Counted from the first letter of the stretch, positions 45,420 to 54,690 are shown. The stretch: 64,000 bases of DNA from Streptomonospora litoralis (GCF_004323735.1 NZ_CP036455.1:491101-555100); one strand, 5' to 3'. Translations and numbers: made by a program. The notes: a model not told the origin generated them from the letters alone.

Positions 45420-46612
45420 TTAAGAAGTGCTGCATCGGTCCGGCTCCCATGCGCGGCCGGGCCGTACGGCTCGGATCCGTTACGCGGACTTGCCCTGGCC
45501 TTGTCCCCGGCCGGGCGGCGGGCTGATTGACGGGGAGCAGCGGGCACCGGGGACGGTGGCGGGCTGGGCCCGCGGTCGAGGGAGCGGGGACCGCGCCCAA
45601 CGGGTCGGGTGCTGCCGGTGGCGCGCCTGACGGATCGGCGGCTCGGCTCTGCTGTGCGGCCTTGTTGGTCTGCCGGGATGCGGGTGGTCTTACAGAAAAG
45701 CGGCGCCGAGGTCGGCGGGGGACTGGGCCTGCGGTCGTTGGGCGGCACCGGTCCCGCCGAGTCTGTCTATCGTGAACTTATGGCCACCGGAAAGCGCATT
45801 CCGCGGCCATAAGTTCACGATCATCGCCGGATGAACCGGTATACCGGACATACCGGCACCGGTTCGCCGGCTGGGTGTCGCCGTGGTCCGACCCGGCCCG
45901 AACCGGCAGGGGCCGCACGGCGGGGCGCGGTTGCGGGTGCTCGCGCGGCCCGGGGGTGCGCCGGATCGGGGGTCGGGGGCGACGACACGTCGCTCGTGGC
46001 GCCCGGGCGCGGCCGCGGGGAGTCGCACCCCCCGATGGGGTGGGCTTTTGGGGGCCTATGCCCGTTTTGCGGGCGGCCTCGGCGGGCGCGGCGGCCACGA
46101 GACGCACGAAAAGTTGACGCCGGAGGCGCTATCGCGCCATTGGGTGCGCCTCGTGCGCCGTCGCCGCCGCGGCGCGGGCACGGACCCACCGGGAACTCGG
46201 GCGCTGGCGGACAAAACACCCCGTGTTGTTTCGTATCGCGGAATGACAGCGCGGGGGTGGCGCCTCGGGGCGGCACCGAGGCGGGTGCCGCCGCACCTAC
46301 GTGCGTCTCGTGACCCCGGTCCGGCCCCATGGCGGCCGCCGATCGCCTCGCATCAGGCCCGCGCCGGCAACCGGGCGGCGCCGCCGGGCTCGACCACCCG
46401 GGCCGGGGCCGCTCACCGCCGCCCCGACCACCCCAGGCCCGGCCCCGACCGGCGTCCTCGCCGCCCTTCGCCGCGACCGCCACCGGCGGGCACCCGGCCC
46501 GTTGGGCGCGGGCCCGGCCCCCGCCGCCCTCGGCGCCGCTTTTCCCTAAGACCACCTATCCACCCGGCAGACCAACAAGGCCGCCACAGCAGACCGGCGT
46601 TTTTGAACACGG
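45420..46612. repeat. Mosaic intergenic repeat, copy C (most complete)
   Basis: Non-coding. The right part (46612 down to ~45830, minus orientation) begins GTTCAAAAACGCCGG and carries one ~140-bp module, a central ~180-bp block, the 'aacttttcgtgc' block (~46105-46120) and 'gcgccacgagcgacgtgtcg'. It ends in the hairpin. It contains every block found in copy A plus the segment that copy A lacks. The left part (~45540-45760, plus orientation) adds about 1.5 modules pointing toward the same hairpin. So modules face a central hairpin from both sides. The outer right end abuts the stop codon of the CMD gene (46614). Confidence 0.8.
45769..45821. repeat. Perfect 17-bp hairpin of repeat copy C
   Basis: ATCGTGAACTTATGGCC (45769-45785) pairs perfectly with GGCCATAAGTTCACGAT (45805-45821). 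The loop contains CGGAA and TTCCG, which can pair again. Sequence and flanks match 1993-2045 almost exactly in the opposite orientation. Confidence 0.9.
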
Positions 46613-46613
46613 C

Positions 46614-47183
46614 CTAATCCTCCGGCAGTGGCACGCGCAGGGCGCGCAACAGGGTGGCCAGCAAGTCGTAGTAGCCCACCAGCGTGACGAGTTCGACCAC
46701 ACCGGCCTCGCCGAAATGCTCCTCGGCGGCGGTGTGGCAGGCGGCGGACGTGTCGCGGTCGCGCAGCAGCGCGCGGGTGAAGTCGAGCGCGGCCCGGTCG
46801 GCGGGGCCGAAGGACTCAGGGGTGGCGTGGCCGCCCAGCGCCGCGATCTCGCTCTCCGCCAGCCCCGCCTCGGCGGCCAGTCCCCGGTGCGCCGACCATT
46901 CGAAGGCGCTCGCCCGGGCGGTGGCGACGGTCAGGATCGCGATCTCCCGGATGCGCGCCGACAGCGAGGTCCGCGCCCCCACGGCCGCGCTCAGGTGCTG
47001 CAAAGCTGCGCCGACGCCCGGCGCGGCCAGCATCGCGTTGAACGGGCCGTGCAGCCGGCCGTCCGCGTCGACCAGCTCGAAGGGCGGTTCGCTGCCGTAC
47101 TTGGCCAGCACACCGTCGTAGATCGCCCGCTGCTCGGCGGACAGCTCGTCGGGGGAGTACCAGTGGATCCGTCCGTGGCGCAT
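46614..47183 (-). CDS. Carboxymuconolactone decarboxylase-family protein
   Basis: This 189-aa AhpD-like protein has the helical CMD domain: TSLSARIREIAILTVATARASAFEWSAHRGLAAEAGLAESEIAALGG. It ends with ARDRDTSAACHTAAEEHFGEAGVVELVTLVGYYDLLATLL. The E-W-x-x-H arrangement (EWSAHRG) replaces the peroxidase CxxC, so it is not an AhpD-type peroxidase; Glu and His are as in the decarboxylase-like members. The ATG at 47183 fits the family start (RIHWYSPDELSAEQRAIYDGV). Its stop codon lies 2 nt from the end of repeat C. Function unknown. Confidence 0.85.
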   Translation of the reverse strand: MRHGRIHWYSPDELSAEQRAIYDGVLAKYGSEPPFELVDADGRLHGPFNAMLAAPGVGAALQHLSAAVGARTSLSARIREIAILTVATARASAFEWSAHRGLAAEAGLAESEIAALGGHATPESFGPADRAALDFTRALLRDRDTSAACHTAAEEHFGEAGVVELVTLVGYYDLLATLLRALRVPLPED

Positions 47184-47279
47184 CCGGCGATTATGCCGTG
47201 CCTGCACCGACCGCCACCGGCTCGGCGGCCCTCGCACGCCGCGATGGATGCCCGGCGGAGCCGGGACACGCCTGGGGTG

Positions 47280-48154
47280 TCAGTGGAAGATCTCCTCGGC
47301 GGTGTCGACGCTGAAGGCGCGGTCGAACCAGGTGTCGAGCTGGTCGAGGTCGGTGCAGGCGGTGACGCGTTTCTTGACATTGTCGGAGACGGTGAGGCCG
47401 CGGTGGGTGAGTACCGAGAGGAGCGCCTCGGCCTTCCCCTCGGCCTTCCCCTCAGCCTTGCCCTCGGCCTTGCCCGTGTCGATGAACCTGCGGGCGAATT
47501 CGGACCGGTAGGTGAAAGTCGGATTGGCCATCAGCGCATCCCAGTTCTCTAGTGCCGATTGCTTGAGAGCGGAGTCCAAGTACCCATAGTAGACGCGGAA
47601 GTCGTGATCGCTGAGGGTGTTCATCCCCGCAGCGCACGCGTTCATGCTCTTCTGCTCCTCGCCGCGGTGGGCGAGGACGGAGAGCACGGCCAGTTCGGGG
47701 AGTTCCACCGCTTCCTCTTCCGAGACGACCACCGGGATCTCGTCGGGGCCGACGACGAAGGGAACCAGCCGCATGCCCGGGTGGCCGAGTCGATGGGTTC
47801 GCGCGCCCACGCCGCGGTCGCCTCATCGAGGCAGAAGACGACCAGCATCACCGGGCACTCCAGGTTCCGGCGCACCGTGGTGAGGTAGACCGGCCAGGAG
47901 TAGGACTTATCATCGTCCCTCCGGCGCTGGACCTCGGCGATCACCGCCATCTGCGCCTGCGAGCCCTTCTTCAAGGCCACGACGCGATCACAGTAGAAGT
48001 TCCTGGTCTCGAACTGCGCGCAGTTCTCCGACGCCATGTCGGCGCTGTCGTATCCGGGGAGGTCGACGCCGAACACGTCCTCCAATAGGCGTGTGACCAA
48101 CTGAGGACGGTTCTTTACGAGCTCGATCGGCATCTCGTGGTCGTTCGAGGGCAT
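47280..48154 (-). pseudogene. Rpn/PD-(D/E)XK-type putative nuclease, copy 2, frameshifted
   Basis: The first part (48154 to ~47790) starts PSNDHEMPIELVKNRPQLVTRLLEDVFGVDLP and contains AVIAEVQRRRDDDKSYSWPVYLTTVRRNLECPVMLVVF. The remainder lies in another frame and continues LGHPGMRLVPFVVGPDEIPVVVS to the end, TDLDQLDTWFDRAF. Family members read PIDLGHPG here; the minus strand has GAC TC where GAC CTC is expected, so one C is missing near 47788. Restoring it gives one continuous protein of ~291 aa. It could be a true pseudogene or a sequencing error. A 12-bp tandem repeat encodes GKAEGKAEGKAEGKAE (~47430-47475). Paralogue of 12993-13847. Confidence 0.82.
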
Positions 48155-48376
48155 AGCGCGAAGCTAGCGAGACGCCGGGGGCCGCCGCGGGAGAACTCCG
48201 AGAAAACACCGGGTCATCGCCTTATCGGACCTCATTAGTGTCGTGCCGAATACCGCGGGTTCCGACCGGCATGCGGCACATGACACCTGTCATGCGTCCC
48301 CTGGGGCGGTACTCACGGGCAACCGGTGACATCAGGGCCTGGGGCTTCCGGCGGGGCCGGCGGAAGAATCGGGGAT

Positions 48377-49372
48377 ATGAGCACAGCAGATGTTGCCCCG
48401 GCCGACGACGGCGGCGGCGAGAACGCGATCAGTGTCCGCGAACTGCGGCAGGGCTACGGCGACTTCGAGGCCGTCCGGGGGATCTCCCTGGAGGTCGGGC
48501 GGGGGGAGCTGTTCGCGCTGCTGGGCACCAACGGCGCGGGCAAGACCACCACGATCGAGACCCTCGAAGGCTTCCGTCGGCCCGCCTCGGGCTCGGTGCG
48601 CGTCTTCGGCGTCGATCCCTACGGACGGCCGCCCGAACTGCGCGAGCGTGTCGACGCCGTGCTCCAGCACAGCGGCCTGTTCCCGGAGCTGACCGTGGCC
48701 GAGACGATCGACCTCTCCCGGGACCTCGCCGCCGATCCGATGGAGCGCGGCGAGGTGCTGGAGCTGACCGGCCTCGCCGACAAGGCCAAGGTCCCGGTCA
48801 GCCGGCTCTCCGGCGGGCAGAAGCGCCGACTCGACCTTGGGTTGGCGGTGCTCTCCCGGCCCGAGGTGCTCTTCCTGGACGAGCCGACCACGGGGATGGA
48901 CCCCGAGGCGCGCCGGAACACCTGGGGCACCGTCTCCGAACTGGTGCGCGATGGGATGGCAATCCTGCTCACCACGCACTACCTGGAGGAGGCCGAGCAC
49001 CTCGCCGACCGGTTGGCGATCATGCACCGCGGCGAGATCCGGGTCGAGGGCACGCTGCGCGACGTCGTCGTCGAGTGGGGCGACCGCATCGCCTTCCGCC
49101 TGCCCGCCGACGTGCGTTCGGCGGACCTGCCCGAGCTGCCCGGCGCGAGCGCCGAGGTGGAGATGCGCGGCAGCGAGCCCTGGGTGGGTTACACCGTGCG
49201 CGGCGACGACGCCGACGGCCGCGCCCACCGGGCGATGGGGCCGCTGCTGGAGTGGTCCCGGCAGCACGGGATCACCTTGGAGCGGCTGGAGCTGCGCGGC
49301 GCCTCGCTGGAGGACGTCTTCCTCGGCGTCGCCGAGGGTGCCGCCGACGTCGTATCCGGCCGTTCGGACTGA
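48377..49372 (+). CDS. ABC exporter, ATP-binding subunit
   Basis: This 331-aa protein has the ABC ATPase domain in the first ~240 residues: Walker A GTNGAGKTT (~50-60), signature LSGGQKRRLDL, Walker B VLFLDEP and the H-loop TTHYLEEAEHLADR. A ~95-residue C-terminal DrrA-like domain follows (SLEDVFLGVAEG). It is of the DrrA/CcmA type that pairs with ABC-2 permeases for drug, lipid or antibiotic export. The ATG at 48377 is chosen; the frame opens 17 codons earlier. It lies 85 nt before the permease gene. The substrate is unknown. Confidence 0.92.
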   Translation: MSTADVAPADDGGGENAISVRELRQGYGDFEAVRGISLEVGRGELFALLGTNGAGKTTTIETLEGFRRPASGSVRVFGVDPYGRPPELRERVDAVLQHSGLFPELTVAETIDLSRDLAADPMERGEVLELTGLADKAKVPVSRLSGGQKRRLDLGLAVLSRPEVLFLDEPTTGMDPEARRNTWGTVSELVRDGMAILLTTHYLEEAEHLADRLAIMHRGEIRVEGTLRDVVVEWGDRIAFRLPADVRSADLPELPGASAEVEMRGSEPWVGYTVRGDDADGRAHRAMGPLLEWSRQHGITLERLELRGASLEDVFLGVAEGAADVVSGRSD

Positions 49373-49457
49373 CCGCAGCCCCGCCCCCGCGGCCGGGCGG
49401 CCCGCTCGCCCGCGTTTCCCATCCCGCGCACCGCGCACCACAGCGGAGGACACCACC

Positions 49458-50321
49458 ATGACCGCCACCACCGAAGCCGCCGGCCCGGTCGCCGCCACCC
49501 GGACGGCCGCGCAGCGCCGCCCCGTCAGCCCGATGCGGCAGGCCCTGCGGCTGACCCGCACCGAGTTCACCCTGATGTACCGATACCGCACGGCGCTTTT
49601 CTTCGTGCTCTTCCCGCTCGTCTTCGTCGGCCTGAGCATGGTCGCGCGCGGCGACTCGCCCATCCCGGGCGTCGACGCCGCCGCGCTGAACGCCGCCGGC
49701 ACACCGGCGATCATCGCGATGATGATCGGGATCATGCACGTCTCCAACATCTACTCGGCCCGCCGGGAGCAGCTGATCCTCAAGCGTTTCCGCGCCAGCG
49801 GAGTGCCGCCCACAGCGCTGTTCGGCGCGACGACGCTGTCCGTTCTGGCGGTAGTCGTGCTACTGAGCGCCGTGGTCGTGGCGGGGCTGGGTATCGGGTT
49901 CGGCGTGGTTCCGGCCGACCCGGTGCTGGTGGTGCTGTCCGTGCTGGTGACGACGGTGACCATGGCACTGCTCGGCGCCGCCTTGACCCGCTTCGCGCGC
50001 AACGCCGAGAGCGCGCAGATGATTAGCATGGTCCCGTTTCTGCTGCTCTACGCCTCAAGCGGGTTGATGATCCCGCTGGAGATCTTCCCCGACCAGGTCG
50101 CGACGGCGGCGCAGCTGCTGCCGACCGCGCCGGCGGTCGACCTGATCCGCTCCGGTTACCTCGGCTACGACCTCTTCGGCGGCGTGGCCCAAGCGCAGTC
50201 GGCCACCGGGGCCGAGCTGTGGATCGCCGCACTGCCCTCGCTCGCGGTACTGCTGGCCTGGCTCGCGATCGCCGTGCTCGCCGTGCGCTTCTTCCGCTGG
50301 GACCCCCGCCAACCCAAGTAA
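49458..50321 (+). CDS. ABC-2 type permease
   Basis: This 287-aa membrane protein has six hydrophobic segments and the ABC-2 pattern: MRQALRLTRTEFTLMYRYRTALFFVLFPLVFVGL near the N-terminus, SARREQLILKRFRASGVPPTALFGATTLSV (coupling region) and SSGLMIPLEIFPDQVATAAQLLPTAPAVDLIRSGYLG at the C-terminal half. GGAGGACACC precedes the ATG. It forms the membrane channel for the ATPase encoded before it. Two strong hairpins follow, so the operon ends here and the kinase gene has its own promoter. Confidence 0.92.
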   Translation: MTATTEAAGPVAATRTAAQRRPVSPMRQALRLTRTEFTLMYRYRTALFFVLFPLVFVGLSMVARGDSPIPGVDAAALNAAGTPAIIAMMIGIMHVSNIYSARREQLILKRFRASGVPPTALFGATTLSVLAVVVLLSAVVVAGLGIGFGVVPADPVLVVLSVLVTTVTMALLGAALTRFARNAESAQMISMVPFLLLYASSGLMIPLEIFPDQVATAAQLLPTAPAVDLIRSGYLGYDLFGGVAQAQSATGAELWIAALPSLAVLLAWLAIAVLAVRFFRWDPRQPK

Positions 50322-50332
50322 GCGCCACAGCC

Positions 50333-50411
50333 CCACCGGAGGGACGAACGGGCGCGCTCCCTCCGGTGGTTCGGGCGCGGCGGCCGGCCGGACGGTCCGG
50401 CCGCCGCGCCC
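50333..50411 (+). terminator. Tandem terminator hairpins after the ABC exporter
   Basis: First hairpin: CCACCGGAGGGA (50333-50344) with TCCCTCCGGTGG (50358-50369), 12 bp perfect. Second: GGGCGCGGCGGCCGG (50373-50387) with CCGGCCGCCGCGCCC (50397-50411), 15 bp perfect. They separate the exporter from the two-component operon. Confidence 0.75.
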
Positions 50412-50474
50412 GTGTGCGCGCCCGGTGCGTCGTCGGCCACTCGGCGCCGCCGTCGCCGCCCGGCGGCGAACATC

Positions 50475-50480
50475 TAGGGT
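50475..50480 (+). promoter_or_regulatory. -10 box of the NarL-type two-component operon
   Basis: TAGGGT lies ~52 nt before the GTG of the kinase gene, downstream of the tandem hairpins. It would give a short leader containing the GAGGAGG Shine-Dalgarno. Confidence 0.45.
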
Positions 50481-50532
50481 GGTCGGCACGGATATCCGCA
50501 GGGCACGCGCAGCACGCAGAGGAGGTGCGCAG

Positions 50533-51834
50533 GTGGCCGCGAACGACATCCCCGTCCAGGCCCCCGCCGACCGGATGGGGTACAGGCTGAACCGGGCCCG
50601 CCGCATCGTGCTGCTGCTGTCGCTGAGCACGCCGGTGTTCTGCGTGCTGACCGCGCTGGTCGCCGTCGCCGAATCGGCATCGCGGCCGGAGCGAATGGCC
50701 GCCTACGCCGGCCGCGTGCCCGGGGCCCTGGGCGACGGATTGACCGTGGCCGGCGTGCTCTGCTCGGTCGTCCTCGCCTACTTCTCGATGCGGGTGATCC
50801 GCACCCGCATCGACCGCCCGTCGACCACCCTGCGCCGGGACGTCACGCTGTCCGCCCTGGCGCTGCTGGCTACGACCGGTCTGCTCGGCCCCAACCCGTT
50901 CGCGCTCAGCGCGGCCCAGTTCTGGGGCGCGAGCGTGGCGATCACCGGCCGGTTCCGCAGCAAGGCCGCCTACGTCGTGCTGATGCTCGTGGCGGGAGTC
51001 GCGCCGGTGGTCGTGGAACTCTGGAACGGTCCGCTGCAGGCCATGGTGCTGGTCGTGATCATCCTGGCGGGCATTCAGCTCGTCGTCTGGCTGGTCATGG
51101 TGGGCAGCAACGCCGCATTCGTTCTGCTCTGGGACGTCGTGACCGAGGCCTACGCCGCCCGCGACGCCCAGACGCGGTTGGCCGTCTCCGAAGAGCGGCT
51201 GCGCTTCTCCCGCGACATGCACGACCTGCTCGGGCACAGCCTCTCGGCGCTCGCGGTCAAGAGCGAACTCTCCGCGCGCCTGGCCGGGATCGACCCGCAG
51301 GGAGCGGCGCGCGAGATGACAGCCGTGCAGCATCTGGCCCGCGACGCGCTGCGCGAGGTGCGCTCGGCCGTGTCCGGCTACCGCGACGTGGACCTGGTCG
51401 CCGAGACCGCCAGCGTCCAGGCGGTCCTCACGGCCGCGGGCGTGCGCTGCACCGTCACCGGCGCCGACGCCGATCTGCCCGTCGAGCAGCGGGCCATCGC
51501 CTCGTGGGTGGTGCGCGAGGGAACCACCAACGTGTTGCGGCACAGCACCGCAAAGCACTGCGCGGTCACGCTGCGCCGCGACGCGGGCACCCTGGTCATC
51601 GAGATCTTCAACGACGGTGTGCACGGGCAGAGCGGCGGCTCCGTCCCGTTCGGCAACGGGTTGTCGGGCCTGGCCGAACGCGTCGCCGCCGCGGGCGGGG
51701 CCCTCACCACTGGTCTCGTCTCCGGCGGTGAGGGATTCCTGCTGCGTGCGGTCCTCCCGCTGCCCGCGCAGCCGTCCGCCCCCGAACTCCAACAGCCCGC
51801 TGCCGACCCCGGCCGAGAGGACGTGACCGCGTGA
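50533..51834 (+). CDS. Sensor histidine kinase, DesK/NarX-type (HisKA_3)
   Basis: This is a 433-aa protein with 5-6 membrane segments in the first ~200 residues and almost no extracellular loop. The HisKA_3 motif follows (FSRDMHDLLGHSLSALAVKSELS, His230), then an ATPase with N-box IASWVVREGTTNVLRHS and G-boxes NDGVHGQ and GNGLSGLAERVAAAGG. Such kinases sense membrane or envelope conditions. The GTG at 50533 has GGAGG 7 nt upstream. The stop overlaps the regulator start (GTGA), so the two genes are coupled. The preceding ABC exporter is a likely target, as in BceRS/DesKR-like systems. Confidence 0.93.
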   Translation: MAANDIPVQAPADRMGYRLNRARRIVLLLSLSTPVFCVLTALVAVAESASRPERMAAYAGRVPGALGDGLTVAGVLCSVVLAYFSMRVIRTRIDRPSTTLRRDVTLSALALLATTGLLGPNPFALSAAQFWGASVAITGRFRSKAAYVVLMLVAGVAPVVVELWNGPLQAMVLVVIILAGIQLVVWLVMVGSNAAFVLLWDVVTEAYAARDAQTRLAVSEERLRFSRDMHDLLGHSLSALAVKSELSARLAGIDPQGAAREMTAVQHLARDALREVRSAVSGYRDVDLVAETASVQAVLTAAGVRCTVTGADADLPVEQRAIASWVVREGTTNVLRHSTAKHCAVTLRRDAGTLVIEIFNDGVHGQSGGSVPFGNGLSGLAERVAAAGGALTTGLVSGGEGFLLRAVLPLPAQPSAPELQQPAADPGREDVTA

Positions 51835-52436
51835 TCCGAGTCGTACTCGCCGACGACGAGCACCTGGTGCGGGGCGCCATCTCGGCGTTGCTGGGACTGG
51901 AGGCCGACTTGGAGGTGGTCGCCCAGGTCGGGCGGGGCGACGAGGTCGCCGCAGCCGTCGCGGCGAACGAAGCCGACATCGCGGTGCTGGACATCGAGAT
52001 GCCCGGCCGCAGCGGGCTGGACGTCTCCGAGGAGCTGCACACCGCCGCGCCGGAGTGCGGTGTGCTCATCCTGACCAGCTTCGGCCGCCCCGGCTACCTG
52101 CGCCGCGCGCTGGCCGCGGGCGCGCGCGGGTTCCTGGCCAAAGACGCCCCCGTCGACCAGCTCGCCGGTGCGATCCGCAAGGTGCACGAGGGCGGCCGCT
52201 ACATCGACACCGAGCTGGCCGCGGCGGCGATGGCGTCGGGCGCGAACCCGCTGACGGCCCGCGAGGCCGAGGTTCTGAAAGCGGCATCCGAGGGCAGTTC
52301 GGTCGGCGCCATCGCCGCGGCGCTGCACCTGAGCGAGGGCACGGTGCGCAACTACCTCTCCAGCGCCATCACAAAGACCGGAGCCGACAACCGCATGTCG
52401 GCCATCCGCACCGCGGAGGAGATGGGCTGGTTGTAG
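51831..52436 (+). CDS. NarL/LuxR-family response regulator
   Basis: This 201-aa protein has a receiver domain (acidic pair ADDE; Asp54 in VLDIEMPG; Lys in FLAKDAP) and a LuxR-type helix-turn-helix (NPLTAREAEVLKAASEGSSVGAIAAALHLSEGTVRNYLSSAITKTGADNR). It overlaps the kinase gene by 4 nt. It probably activates the neighbouring ABC exporter genes. The end of the gene is convergent with the OsaC-like gene. Confidence 0.94.
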   Translation: MIRVVLADDEHLVRGAISALLGLEADLEVVAQVGRGDEVAAAVAANEADIAVLDIEMPGRSGLDVSEELHTAAPECGVLILTSFGRPGYLRRALAAGARGFLAKDAPVDQLAGAIRKVHEGGRYIDTELAAAAMASGANPLTAREAEVLKAASEGSSVGAIAAALHLSEGTVRNYLSSAITKTGADNRMSAIRTAEEMGWL

Positions 52437-52455
52437 TAGGGGGCTCGCCGGGCCG

Positions 52456-54690
52456 CTAAAGGAACCGCAGCACCAGCATCGCCGTGTCGTCGGTATGGCC
52501 GCCCGGGGCGAAGTCCTCCAGGTCGCGGTCGATTCGGACGATGACCGCCTGGGCCGTCAGACCGGAGCAGTTGGCGAAGATGCGCATCAGCCCCTCGTCG
52601 CCGAGCATCTCGGTGCCGTTCCGGCGCTCGGTGACGCCGTCGGTGACGGCCAGCAGCACGTCGCCGGAGCCGACCTCCATGGTCTCGGTGTAGAAGTCGA
52701 CGTCCTCGAAAGCGCCCAGTAGCGGCTGCGAGGCGCCGATGGAGTCGACCTCGCCCTTCTGGTTCAACCGCAGCGGCAGCGGGTGGCCCGCCGAGACCAG
52801 CCGCAGCCGCATACCCTCGCCGGGGCCGCCCAGCGGCGTCATCTCCCCGTAGAGCATGGTGAGGAACCGGGTGCTGGTGTTCTCGTCCAGGATCGCCTTG
52901 TTCAGCCGGTCCATGATGTGGGCGGGCGAGAACCCCTCTCGGGCCAGGGCCCGCAGGGTGTGCCGTGCCAGGCCGGTGACCGCCGCGGCCGCCGGGCCGG
53001 TGCCGCACACGTCACCGATGGCGAAGCACCATCGCCCGTCGGTGGCGAACACGTCGTAGAAGTCGCCACCGACCACCGTGCGCTCGTCGGCCGAGCGGTA
53101 GAAGACCGCATGATCGACCCCGGGGATGCTCGGCTCCTTCTCCTTGGCCGGCAGCAGGCTGCGCTGCAGCGCCTCGCTCATCGAGGTCTGGCCGGCGTAC
53201 AGCCGGGCGTTCTCCATCGCCGAGGAAACCCGGCGGGCGAGATCGTCGACGACGTCGACGTCGTCGCGGGTGAAGTCGGCGCCGGCGTCCTTGCCCAGGG
53301 TCATGCGGCCCAGCGTCTGTCCGTGGGCCATCAGCGGCACGCTGATCGCCGGACCCTCGGCCAACTCCAGCAGCAGTTCGTCGGCGAGTCCGGCCGCCGA
53401 CAGCATCTCGCGGCTCCACAGCGGGCGCGGCTCGCGCTGCACCGGCGGCGGAAGCTCGGTCAGCAGCGTGCGCAGCACGTCGTTGTAGTTCTCGTTGCGG
53501 TGGATGGTGTGCAGCAGCCGCACCGAGCCGAGATCGCTGAGCGTGCTCACAGCGCACCAGCTGCCCAGGCGCGAGGCCACCAGCTGGGCGGCCAGCGCCG
53601 CGGTCATCTGCTCGTTGAGCGTGCCGGTGAGCAGGTCGCTGGCCTCGGCCAGAAAGCTCAGGCTCGCGCGCCGCGCCAGCTCGACCTCGGCCAGCCGGGC
53701 CCGCTCGATGGGCAGCGCGATGCGGTCGGCGCCGTCCTGCAGCCGCTTGGCCGCGGTGTCGCCGAAGTGCCGGATGCGCCGCGACGCCACGCCGATCAGC
53801 CCGGTGATGCGCCCGTCCACGATCAGCGGTGCGGTGACCAGGGAGCGCATGCCCGCCTGGGCCAGCTTGCCGCGGTGGGCCCGCGCGATCATCAGGTCGT
53901 CGTTGATGATCGCCCCGGGCGCCGGAGCCACCGAGGGGAAGGTCTCTTCGGTGCGGCTGCGGAAGGGCCGCCAGGTGTCGTCGGTCAGCCCCGTGGCCGC
54001 GCGCAGGTCCCACTCGGTCTCGTCGGTGGTGGCCAGCGCGATGTAGGCGGCGTCGCCGCCCAGCGCCGAGCGGGCGTACTCCACCGTGCGGTCCAGCAGT
54101 TCGGGCATGGGCAACCGGGCCGACAGGGCGGCGTCCAGCGCGGCCCAGGGGTTGGGCCGGGCGGGGCGCCGGCGGGTCGGGCGCACCGGAGCGGGCGGGG
54201 AGAGCGCGGTGGTGGAGCCGTCCGCGACGGCGGGCTCCGCGTCGTCGTCGCCGCCGTCCTCGCCGGGCTCGGCGCGCTCGTCCTGGATGCGGAACCAGAC
54301 CGCCTTGTCGTCTTTGCTGTAGCTCACGCCCCAACTGGTGGCGATGGCCGCCGCCAGGGCCAGGCCCAGGCCGCCGCTGCGTCCGGGGTCGGCCGCGGGG
54401 GAGGTGTCCACCGACAGCGGTCCGGCCTGGGGGACGGCGCGCTCGGGCACCCGGTCGGCCACGACCACCTCGACCGCATCGGGCAGGCGGCGCACGACCA
54501 GTTCCAGGACGCTCTCGGCGTGCACGACCGCGTTGGTCACGAGTTCACTGACGAGCAGGACGATGTCGTCCACCGCGTGGTCTGCGCCCCACTCGGTGAG
54601 GGTGTCGCGCACGAATTCGCGCGCGTCGCCGGCGGTTCCGGGTGTGGGCGAGAACTCGCGCCGGGCGGCCTTCATCGTGTCATGTGGCAT
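52456..54690 (-). CDS. osaC: OsaC-like RsbW-GAF-PP2C regulator
   Basis: This 744-aa protein has, in order, an RsbW-like ATPase (~10-135; ELVTNAVVHAES, GGLGLALAAAIATSWG), a linker, GAF-type sensor domains (~175-330 and ~340-500) and a C-terminal RsbU/PP2C phosphatase (~510-744; VVGGDFYDVFA, IGDVCGTGPAAAAVTGLARHTLRALAREG, HTDDTAMLVLRFL). This order, together with the divergent HAMP-repeat kinase and receiver genes, matches the S. coelicolor osaC-osaA-osaB locus, where OsaC tunes the sigma-B osmotic stress response. The symbol rests on that layout; whether it acts on sigma-B here is inference. ATG at 54690 or 54675. Confidence 0.82.
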   Translation of the reverse strand: MPHDTMKAARREFSPTPGTAGDAREFVRDTLTEWGADHAVDDIVLLVSELVTNAVVHAESVLELVVRRLPDAVEVVVADRVPERAVPQAGPLSVDTSPAADPGRSGGLGLALAAAIATSWGVSYSKDDKAVWFRIQDERAEPGEDGGDDDAEPAVADGSTTALSPPAPVRPTRRRPARPNPWAALDAALSARLPMPELLDRTVEYARSALGGDAAYIALATTDETEWDLRAATGLTDDTWRPFRSRTEETFPSVAPAPGAIINDDLMIARAHRGKLAQAGMRSLVTAPLIVDGRITGLIGVASRRIRHFGDTAAKRLQDGADRIALPIERARLAEVELARRASLSFLAEASDLLTGTLNEQMTAALAAQLVASRLGSWCAVSTLSDLGSVRLLHTIHRNENYNDVLRTLLTELPPPVQREPRPLWSREMLSAAGLADELLLELAEGPAISVPLMAHGQTLGRMTLGKDAGADFTRDDVDVVDDLARRVSSAMENARLYAGQTSMSEALQRSLLPAKEKEPSIPGVDHAVFYRSADERTVVGGDFYDVFATDGRWCFAIGDVCGTGPAAAAVTGLARHTLRALAREGFSPAHIMDRLNKAILDENTSTRFLTMLYGEMTPLGGPGEGMRLRLVSAGHPLPLRLNQKGEVDSIGASQPLLGAFEDVDFYTETMEVGSGDVLLAVTDGVTERRNGTEMLGDEGLMRIFANCSGLTAQAVIVRIDRDLEDFAPGGHTDDTAMLVLRFL

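Noticed and set aside
45420-46612. Repeat copy C as an insertion sequence or integron
   Set aside because: No transposase or integrase frame, no terminal inverted repeats and no target duplication could be found.
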